Shown piece after piece: positions 15,752 to 20,522 of a stretch of 20,522 bases of DNA. Within the stretch, counting starts at the first letter, position 1, and each line of letters begins with the position of its first letter. The position numbers and the translations under genes are program-made. Source of the DNA: CAYINU01 sp964364855 (GTDB lineage Bacteria; Margulisbacteria; Marinamargulisbacteria; CAYINU01). The notes beneath the pieces are model-generated. The model had not been told where the DNA came from, did no database searches, and saw nothing but the letters and a program-made list of their open reading frames with translations. The stretch spans positions 1 to 20,522 of the forward strand of contig CAYINU010000025.1 in the NCBI GenBank assembly GCA_964364855.1, read 5' to 3'.

Positions 15752-16833
15752 AGGACTTCCAGGTCTCCCATCAGTGCACCGGACTCTTTGAGCGCCTGAA
15801 TAATCGAAATCAGGTCTTTCGGTGAGGCACCTATTTCGTTGATGGAATCCACCAAGCTGGCCAACGTCTGGTCGGCCTGGACCAAAATCATCTTGTTCGG
15901 GGGTGCATCCAAACTGACACCGGCATCAGCCGATTGAGATCCGAAGGGCGTTATCTGTCCATTTTGCGGATCGGAAATACGGACGGAGATACCCCCATGG
16001 GTTACCGCAACGGGACTCAGACGAACCATTTCGCCAATGACAACCGTACCGGTATGGCCATTGACCACGATTCTAGAAGAGGCATCCGGAATGACACGGG
16101 TATTTTCAAGCTGAGCCACTACATCCACCCATTCGTAACCCTCCAGCCCGGCCAATGGCACTTGGATGGTGTTGGCATCCACCGCTTTTGTTCCGGAAAA
16201 ACCAGCTGCATTTAAGGCACGCGCCGCATTGGAGGCGGTAATAAAGTTGGCTTGATCCAACACCAGCGTCACAAAGTTCTTATCGTAAGGTGTTATGGCA
16301 ACCGTTTTTTCGACAATGGCGCCTTCGGGGATGCGCCCCACAGTCGTCTCATTTTTCAAAAAAGTGACTTTGGAAGTTGAACTTGAAACACCCCCCACCA
16401 AAACAGATCCTTGGGCAACCAAATACACCTGTCCGTCCGGACCACTCAGCGGGGTTCGCAGAAGCGTGCCCCCCACCAAACTGGTACTATCCCCCACCGA
16501 AGACACGGTAACGGCAATGCGCTGGCCTGGTTTCACATAAGGCGGCAGATCCGCCGTCACCATAACGGCGGCCACGTTGCGGGACATGAATTCTTTTTTC
16601 GGATCAATATCCATCCCGAGGTTTTTCAATAAATTGGTTAATGCCTTATTGGTAAACAGCGACCGTTGGCTGTCTCCGGTATTGCGCAGACCCACTACCA
16701 AGCCAAAGCCGACAAGCTGGTTGTCCCGGGCCTCGATAATGCGACCGATGTCCTTGATCCGGACCGGAGCAGCAACAGCCATCTGGGACATCACCATCAA
16801 CGCAATCAGTACACGGGTCCATTTTTTCATCAT
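15748..16833 (-). CDS. flgI: Flagellar P-ring protein FlgI
   Basis: FlgI builds the P ring around the rod in the peptidoglycan layer. This 361-residue protein has a Sec signal peptide (MMKKWTRVLIALMVMSQMA, cleavage near AVA-APV). It then follows the family closely: RIKDIGRIIEARDNQLVGFG, VVGLRNTGDS, SRNVAAVMVTADLP, GQRIAVTVSSVGDSTSLVGG, and the C-terminal QTLASLVDSINEIGASPKDL. Full length and domain order are normal. Together with FlgH it indicates an outer membrane. The start is ATG 16833 (second Met at 16830), with AGGGGTG upstream, 9 bases after flgH. The stop overlaps the next start as ATGA. Confidence 0.97.
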   Translation of the reverse strand: MMKKWTRVLIALMVMSQMAVAAPVRIKDIGRIIEARDNQLVGFGLVVGLRNTGDSQRSLFTNKALTNLLKNLGMDIDPKKEFMSRNVAAVMVTADLPPYVKPGQRIAVTVSSVGDSTSLVGGTLLRTPLSGPDGQVYLVAQGSVLVGGVSSSTSKVTFLKNETTVGRIPEGAIVEKTVAITPYDKNFVTLVLDQANFITASNAARALNAAGFSGTKAVDANTIQVPLAGLEGYEWVDVVAQLENTRVIPDASSRIVVNGHTGTVVIGEMVRLSPVAVTHGGISVRISDPQNGQITPFGSQSADAGVSLDAPPNKMILVQADQTLASLVDSINEIGASPKDLISIIQALKESGALMGDLEVL

Positions 16834-16842
16834 GTTACACCC

Positions 16843-17463
16843 CTAAAATAACCAACCGAACATCCGCGTCAAAAAGCCGGGATTTTGTTTATCTGCCACA
16901 ACGCCTGCCCCTTTAACAGAAACTTCGACTTGCGCCATTTGGTAGGAAAAAATGGTGTTTTGGGCCGTCACGTCCTCCGGTCGGATAATGCCCGAAATAC
17001 GAACCGTTTCATTTTCCTCGTTGACTTTGACCCGGTGCTCACCCACCAAATACAAATTGCCGTTCTCCATAATTTCCGTCACCACAGCGGTCACAACCGC
17101 TTTCACTTGGCTTTTGCGACTGGTCTGGCCCACGCCGTTGTAATTTTCCTCGCCCCCCAGGTTGTAGCGCTGGTTTTTGCGCAACTGGTCTGTCTCGCTC
17201 GTACTATCGCCGACTTGATCCCAGATATTGGAGTAATTGGCCCCTAGGCTAGCCTGTTTTCCGGTTTTGGTGCCGGCTTCTTGCAATGCTGATGTTGATT
17301 CCGAAATATAAATGGTAATGACGTCTCCGATTCGTGGGGAACGAACAGAGGTGAACAATTGACCGGTATTCCCGCCCTTCGCCCACAGCGAATCGGCAAC
17401 TGCGATACTGCCGATCAAGGCAACTAAACTAACGGCCAGACCGAATCTTAACTGTTTTTTCAT
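16843..17463 (-). CDS. flgH: Flagellar L-ring protein FlgH without a lipobox
   Basis: FlgH forms the L ring in the outer membrane. The 206-residue product starts at ATG 17463, which has a strong GGGAGAGG ribosome site and begins a clear signal peptide (MKKQLRFGLAVSLVALIGS, cleavage near AVA-DSLW). The core is standard: RSPRIGDVITIYISESTSA, the KNQRYNLGG region, ENGNLYLVGEHRVKVNEENE, VRISGIIRPEDV, and the C-terminal GFLTRMFGWLF. FlgH is normally a lipoprotein, but there is no Cys at or near the cleavage site, so no lipid anchor is expected. The frame is open upstream to 17547, but that start would hide the signal peptide. It overlaps the end of flgA by 35 bases. Confidence 0.93.
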   Translation of the reverse strand: MKKQLRFGLAVSLVALIGSIAVADSLWAKGGNTGQLFTSVRSPRIGDVITIYISESTSALQEAGTKTGKQASLGANYSNIWDQVGDSTSETDQLRKNQRYNLGGEENYNGVGQTSRKSQVKAVVTAVVTEIMENGNLYLVGEHRVKVNEENETVRISGIIRPEDVTAQNTIFSYQMAQVEVSVKGAGVVADKQNPGFLTRMFGWLF

Positions 17464-18151
17464 TGAGAACCTCTCCCATAAGGTCTTTTTGAGACGACAC
17501 TGTCCGCACACGGATCTTTTCACCCAATGCACCATCTTGCAGGGCAATCGCTTTTAGTTCAAGCTCTACGTTGCCATTTTGCACCAGCAGGACCACCGGT
17601 TGACCTTTGGTCACAACAGGGACGGCACGCACCATCCAGGGTGTCAGAATGGTATCTGCCTGCAGGTCGGATATCACCTGCAGACCCAGGATCTGTTTCG
17701 GATTTGAAAAGGCATTCTCGGGGGTCGATGCGACATCCATTTTTGTCGTTCGGACATCAGATGGCCCCATCACCATTCCGGACTTAAAATTCCGGATCGT
17801 AACCACCACCGGGCGCCGCACGGAAACAAAGACGGGGACTTCTTCGGCCAGAATCACCTGACCGGCGTTGGATAAAACGCGAACCGGGATACGCATATAC
17901 CCCGACAAACGCCCGGACCGAGTGGGGGGAATCACTTCGGCGGTAGCGCCTCCTCGTAATACGGGGACGGTGTACCCCTCCTGCACCTTCACACTAATGT
18001 CTTCGGCCACGACAGCGGGATACTGCTTGCGGACGGTCTCGGTGACATACCCTTGGACAGTACCTATGATGTCGGCCGCCGCATGGGCCGCCACCGACAG
18101 CACCACCCAAGCGCCAATGGCCCATAAAAAAGGCGTGTTAGGTCTTGGCAA
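17429..18151 (-). CDS. flgA: P-ring assembly chaperone FlgA
   Basis: FlgA is a periplasmic chaperone for P-ring (FlgI) assembly. This 240-residue protein has an N-terminal signal sequence (FLWAIGAWVVLSVAAHAAA). An N-terminal domain includes YPAVVAEDISVKVQEGYTVP. The C-terminal SAF-like domain includes FKSGMVMGPSDVRTTKMDVA, ILGLQVISDLQADTILTPWMV and VTKGQPVVLLVQNGNVELEL. The only sensible visible start is TTG 18151, which overlaps the end of flgG by 14 bases and has a weak GGAAG close by. A start inside the assembly gap is less likely, because the signal peptide would become internal. The end overlaps flgH by 35 bases. Order flgG-flgA-flgH-flgI is classical. Confidence 0.9.
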   Translation of the reverse strand: MPRPNTPFLWAIGAWVVLSVAAHAAADIIGTVQGYVTETVRKQYPAVVAEDISVKVQEGYTVPVLRGGATAEVIPPTRSGRLSGYMRIPVRVLSNAGQVILAEEVPVFVSVRRPVVVTIRNFKSGMVMGPSDVRTTKMDVASTPENAFSNPKQILGLQVISDLQADTILTPWMVRAVPVVTKGQPVVLLVQNGNVELELKAIALQDGALGEKIRVRTVSSQKDLMGEVLNEKTVKIRSGR

Positions 18152-18393
18152 TGTCTTCCGCCGCTTTGAGCATNNNNNNNNNNNNNNNNNNNNNNNNNNN
18201 NNNNNNNNNNNNNNNNNNNNNNNNNNNNNNNNNNNNNNNNNNNNNNNNNNNNNNNNNNNNNNNNNNNNNNNNNCTCCACACGGCTGCGCTTAAACCCCGG
18301 CGTTTGGGCGTTGGCAATATTGTTGGTGATATTCACCATCATCCGCTGATAGACACCAAGGGCACTGGTTGAGATATAAAACTGTTGAATCAT
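18138..18393 (-). CDS. flgG: Distal rod protein FlgG, interrupted by an assembly gap
   Basis: Both ends are visible. The N-terminus starts at ATG 18393 with AAAGGAG upstream and reads ISTSALGVYQRMMVNITNNI followed by ANAQTPGFKRSRVE, the FlgG D0 motif (N-N-x-A-N, T-x-GFKRSR). After the 100 N, the last codons read MLKAAEDIAKT before TAA 18140-18138, like the FlgG C-terminal end. The two ends are not in the same frame across exactly 100 N. FlgG is normally about 260 residues, but only about 51 are encoded here. The N run is therefore a placeholder, and several hundred bases (about 620 if the length is normal) are probably missing. The stop lies 14 bases inside the flgA start. No signal peptide. 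Confidence 0.8.
18174..18273. other. Assembly gap of 100 N
   Basis: Exactly 100 undetermined bases stand between the N-terminal and C-terminal coding parts of flgG. The round length and the frame mismatch between the flanks suggest a scaffold placeholder rather than a measured distance. Confidence 0.98.
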
Positions 18394-18405
18394 TGGTTTA
18401 CTCCT

Positions 18406-19200
18406 TTAAATTCCGCTTTTCATAATGGCATCAGCGACCTTAAAACAACGAATGGCGGCTTGGTAGTTGCGCTGATTGATCGACATGCGCATCATCTGGT
18501 CCACCACGTTCACATTGGATTGCTCCAACGCAAATTGCTGGATGCGCCCCACCGAGGCGTTGGTGCCCGGCAATTCCATGCGCGGGGCACCGGATTGGGC
18601 CGTTTCCAGATATTGGTTACCGCTGATAAGTTCAAGGGCGGCAGGGTTGGGGAAATAAGCCAGCATGACCTTGCCGATCTGCACCCTCAGGGGACTACCG
18701 GCAAACAGGACACTGACATTGCCCTGAACATCGACTTGAAGATCCTTGGATGAATACGGAATTTGAATTTGGGGATCCAATGGCTGTCCGTGCAAATTCA
18801 CCAGACGCCCGTCAGCGTCTTTGCGCAAATTGCCAGCCCGGCTATAGGTATAGGACCCGTCCGGGCGGACATACCGGAAATACCCCTCGCCCTGGATAGC
18901 CATATCCGTATCAAAATTTGTAAATTTAACTTCGCCTTGGGACATATCGCGGGTAATGTCAGCGATTCGGGCACCTTGCCCCAGCGTAAACACGCGGCGG
19001 CGGCGGCCATTCACGTCAAAGGCCTCTTCGTCGATTTCGGTCATGGCCTCAAAATAGACAAGGGGAAAGAGATCTTCCATCTCGGGACGCAGTGTCTTGT
19101 AGGCAGGGGTATTGGCATTGGCGATATTAGAGGAAATGATGCCCTGGGTTTCCTCAAGGGGCTTGATTGCACGCGCCACGTTTCGAAACTGCATTATCAT
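18406..19200 (-). CDS. flgF: Flagellar rod protein of the FlgF/FlgG family
   Basis: This 264-residue axial protein has the complete FlgF/FlgG architecture. The N-terminal D0 helix contains IISSNIANANTPAYKTLR (about 21-38). The central D1 part contains GEGYFRYVRPDGSYTYSRAG and NLHGQPLDPQIQIP. The C-terminal D0 helix contains EQSNVNVVDQMMRMSINQRN. It forms part of the rod between the MS ring and the hook. I use the symbol flgF because the next gene, directly before flgA, is the better FlgG; FlgG-like features mean the symbol could be swapped. The start is ATG 19200, 3 bases after the previous stop, with GGAGG upstream. There is no signal peptide, as usual for type III-exported rod subunits. Confidence 0.82.
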   Translation of the reverse strand: MIMQFRNVARAIKPLEETQGIISSNIANANTPAYKTLRPEMEDLFPLVYFEAMTEIDEEAFDVNGRRRRVFTLGQGARIADITRDMSQGEVKFTNFDTDMAIQGEGYFRYVRPDGSYTYSRAGNLRKDADGRLVNLHGQPLDPQIQIPYSSKDLQVDVQGNVSVLFAGSPLRVQIGKVMLAYFPNPAALELISGNQYLETAQSGAPRMELPGTNASVGRIQQFALEQSNVNVVDQMMRMSINQRNYQAAIRCFKVADAIMKSGI

Positions 19201-19203
19201 GGG

Positions 19204-19995
19204 TTATCCGCCTCCGACCATGCCCAATGCGGCTTGATAGCCCTTGATCACCCGCTTGATGACAAAGGTACTGCCATCGTAAACGTGCTTGAAACGAGGG
19301 ACTTCCCCAGTTAAGCCTTTGATAACCATCGGACCTTCAATCCACCCTTGTCGAATCCGATATTTGGGATTCGGGACCTCTTTTAGATTGTCATCCACTG
19401 CATAATAGATGACGGCATTCCACGAATCAATATTGGACACATCTGCAAATTGAACTAACTTAAACGTATCCACAAACATGCCATCCACAAAAATCCCGCC
19501 GGATGGCGTGAAAAGGGGATTGCGGTTTTTGCCAATCACGATGGGTCCGTTTTCCCCCAAGACCAAATAATGGTCCGCAAACGTCACCAGGCGCCCATGA
19601 ATATCCAAGTCAAACCGACCATCCCGGGTGTACCCCAGTCCCCATGGTCCCCGAATCACAAAATAGGCTAAGCCTTCTACCAATGCATCCAATTTATTCC
19701 CCGTTTCGATGGCCGGCCCCTGGCCCAAACGGAAAAACCGCACGGCCTCGAGATTGCCACTCACCAAAATATTGGCAAAGGCATATTCTCGATAGCCCGG
19801 AGTGAGCTGGTTTGCCGTATAGGCCTCATAGCTAATATAATGCTGCTCACTAACAGCCATCGCTTGCGCGGAGATGCGCAACGTCGGATCATCTTTGACA
19901 CCCTGATATGCATCTCGGAGATTGTAAAGCGGAAGGGCAAACAGCAACGGCGCCGCTAACAGAATCGTAACAAAAACCAAGCCAATCCGTCGCAT
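19204..19995 (-). CDS. FlgF/FlgG-like rod-family protein with N-terminal signal sequence
   Basis: This is the first gene of the minus-strand unit, 263 residues. Residues 1-20 (MRRIGLVFVTILLAAPLLFA) form a Sec signal peptide or membrane anchor. A rod-protein core follows from about residue 38: ISAQAMAVSEQHYISYEAYT with a degenerate N-x-A-N/T-x-GY motif (TANQLTPGYRE), then LVEGLAYFVIRGPWGLGYTR, DGRFDLDIHGRLV, and a C-terminal helix VIKRVIKGYQAALGM. The central part matches the FlgF/FlgG D1 domain. The C-terminal D0 helix is weak, and a basic segment replaces the usual NV-x-x-E-x-M motif. It precedes two ordinary FlgF/FlgG paralogues. The protein would be delivered by Sec rather than the type III gate. 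No ribosome site precedes ATG 19995; the transcript may be leaderless. Exact role unknown. Confidence 0.78.
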   Translation of the reverse strand: MRRIGLVFVTILLAAPLLFALPLYNLRDAYQGVKDDPTLRISAQAMAVSEQHYISYEAYTANQLTPGYREYAFANILVSGNLEAVRFFRLGQGPAIETGNKLDALVEGLAYFVIRGPWGLGYTRDGRFDLDIHGRLVTFADHYLVLGENGPIVIGKNRNPLFTPSGGIFVDGMFVDTFKLVQFADVSNIDSWNAVIYYAVDDNLKEVPNPKYRIRQGWIEGPMVIKGLTGEVPRFKHVYDGSTFVIKRVIKGYQAALGMVGGG

Positions 19996-20003
19996 TACAG
20001 CGT

Positions 20004-20032
20004 ATTATAGGCGCAAATGGCGGGGTTGAAAA
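20004..20032 (-). promoter_or_regulatory. Probable sigma-70-type promoter of the flagellar operon, giving a leaderless mRNA
   Basis: On the minus strand a perfect -10 box TATAAT (20009-20004) is preceded at 17 bases by TTTTCA (20032-20027, 4 of 6 matches to TTGACA). Only 8 bases separate the -10 box from ATG 19995, so transcription would start 0-2 bases before the start codon. The absence of any SD-like sequence there agrees with leaderless translation. It is the only clear promoter before the 19-gene string. Confidence 0.6.
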
Positions 20033-20055
20033 GGCTTCCAGTCTTAGCCAAGAAC

Positions 20056-20084
20056 TTGGACGATATAGAAGTGAGGATGATAAA
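20056..20084 (+). promoter_or_regulatory. Possible weak promoter for the plus-strand AAA-ATPase-like gene
   Basis: TTGGAC (20056-20061) and GATAAA (20079-20084) are spaced by 17 bases and lie just before ATG 20096. The match to consensus is modest (3 of 6 and 4 of 6). It is listed because the gene must be transcribed from this 100-base divergent region. Confidence 0.25.
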
Positions 20085-20095
20085 GTAAAAAGGAC

Positions 20096-20522
20096 ATGAA
20101 ACCCTTACCTATCGGCTCGCAGACATTTGAACACATTATTCAAGGCAACGGGGTGTATGTGGATAAAACCCAATACATTTATGCCTTGGCTAATGCCGGC
20201 AGCGATTCAAATGGGGTTGGCCCCAAATTTTTCCTCTCCCGCCCCCGCCGTTTTGGCAAAAGTCTGACGATTTCGACACTGGACGCCCTATTTTCGGGTC
20301 GACGGGAGTTGTTTGAGGGGTTGTGGATTACCCAAAACACCGATTATGCCTTTGAGACCTTTCCGGTGTTGCGCTTTGATTTATCCAACATCGGCAAAGA
20401 AGATGGCCATAAGCTGGCGCAAAGCCTGTGTTTTCGCATGCACGACATCGCCAAAATATATGGCGTCAAAATCGATCAGGCGCGTGGTGTTGGGCAACAG
20501 TTTGAACAGTTGATTCGGGGGG
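20096..20522 (+). CDS. AAA-ATPase-like / PD-(D/E)XK nuclease family protein, 5' part
   Basis: The frame is open from ATG 20096 to the right edge (142 codons), so the 3' part is outside the window. The sequence is typical of the 'AAA-ATPase-like' family (PF09820, usually with a C-terminal DUF1703 PD-(D/E)XK nuclease-like domain). KPLPIGSQTFEHIIQGNGVY leads to YVDKT (21-25), and the phosphate-binding segment FFLSRPRRFGKSLTIS is at 45-60, with RRFGKS as its P-loop equivalent. VLRFDLSNIG follows. These proteins are often multi-copy in anaerobes and host-associated bacteria and are suspected mobile or defence-related elements, but their function is unproven. A short AAGG lies just before ATG. It is divergent from the flagellar unit and probably unrelated to it. 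Confidence 0.82.
   Translation, partial: MKPLPIGSQTFEHIIQGNGVYVDKTQYIYALANAGSDSNGVGPKFFLSRPRRFGKSLTISTLDALFSGRRELFEGLWITQNTDYAFETFPVLRFDLSNIGKEDGHKLAQSLCFRMHDIAKIYGVKIDQARGVGQQFEQLIRG

Larger units (their letters stand above)
19996..20095. other. Divergent intergenic region
   Basis: This is the only non-coding stretch of about 100 bases in the window. It holds the outward promoters described separately for the minus-strand operon and, less certainly, for the plus-strand gene. I see no strong terminator hairpin, tRNA or repeat in it. Confidence 0.7.

Noticed and set aside
17464..17547. Upstream start for FlgH adding 28 residues.
   Set aside because: It would bury the signal peptide, whereas ATG 17463 has a strong GGGAGAGG ribosome site.
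18064..18393. Continuous frame through the N run, ending in flgA sequence.
   Set aside because: The frame after the gap is fixed only by the arbitrary 100-N length; the real FlgG end is in another frame and stops at 18138.
1..20522. CRISPR arrays, tRNA or rRNA genes, insertion sequences or prophage genes.
   Set aside because: I saw no direct-repeat array, cloverleaf, transposase motif or inverted-repeat pair; almost every base is used by recognisable coding sequence.

Overview
The window reads as one very long, tightly packed gene string on the minus strand (from 19995 down to the left edge), plus the start of one divergent gene on the plus strand at the right edge. Nineteen minus-strand genes follow each other with gaps of at most about 27 bases or with short overlaps (ATGA, TAATG and TTGA junctions). 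The only sizeable non-coding stretch is about 100 bases (19996-20095) between the two divergent units. A run of exactly 100 N (18174-18273) is an assembly gap inside a rod-protein gene.

Organism: FlgH (L-ring) and FlgI (P-ring) point to a diderm envelope. The secA-prfB order and the DUF5693 membrane protein are familiar from Firmicutes. The mixture, together with very divergent rod proteins, suggests a deep-branching or uncultured diderm lineage. I cannot name the phylum from the sequence alone. The N gap shows a scaffolded draft assembly, possibly a metagenome bin.

Layout in transcription order. (1) Flagellar rod and ring block, 19995-11533: a FlgF/FlgG-like protein with an added signal peptide, a second FlgF/FlgG paralogue, FlgG (broken by the gap), FlgA, FlgH, FlgI, a small FlgJ rod-binding-like protein, a FliA-type sigma factor, short FlgB, FlgC with an added signal peptide, FliE, FliF, and a 165-residue FliG-like protein sitting where fliG is expected. 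(2) Housekeeping block, 11521-5263: secA, prfB (with a programmed +1 frameshift), a DUF5693 membrane protein and rnc. (3) Surface-polysaccharide block, 5266-1: a GT4-like glycosyltransferase, an alpha/alpha-toroid-like protein of unknown function, a MurJ/Wzx-like flippase, an MDR dehydrogenase and a Gfo/Idh/MocA oxidoreductase cut by the window edge. (4) On the plus strand, the 5' part of an AAA-ATPase-like/PD-(D/E)XK family gene begins at 20096.

How the parts fit: the first block encodes the MS ring, rod, and P and L rings, with a sigma factor embedded. No hook, filament, export-gate or motor genes lie in this window. The most unusual signal is that two axial rod-family proteins (FlgC and the first FlgF/G-like protein) carry Sec-type N-terminal signal sequences, although rod subunits are normally exported by the flagellar type III system. 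The FliG-like protein also appears to lack the torque-generating C-terminal domain, and FlgH lacks a lipobox. Together these suggest either a strongly modified flagellum or a flagellum-derived envelope structure. The operon appears to be driven by a promoter with a perfect TATAAT so close to the first ATG that the mRNA would be leaderless.
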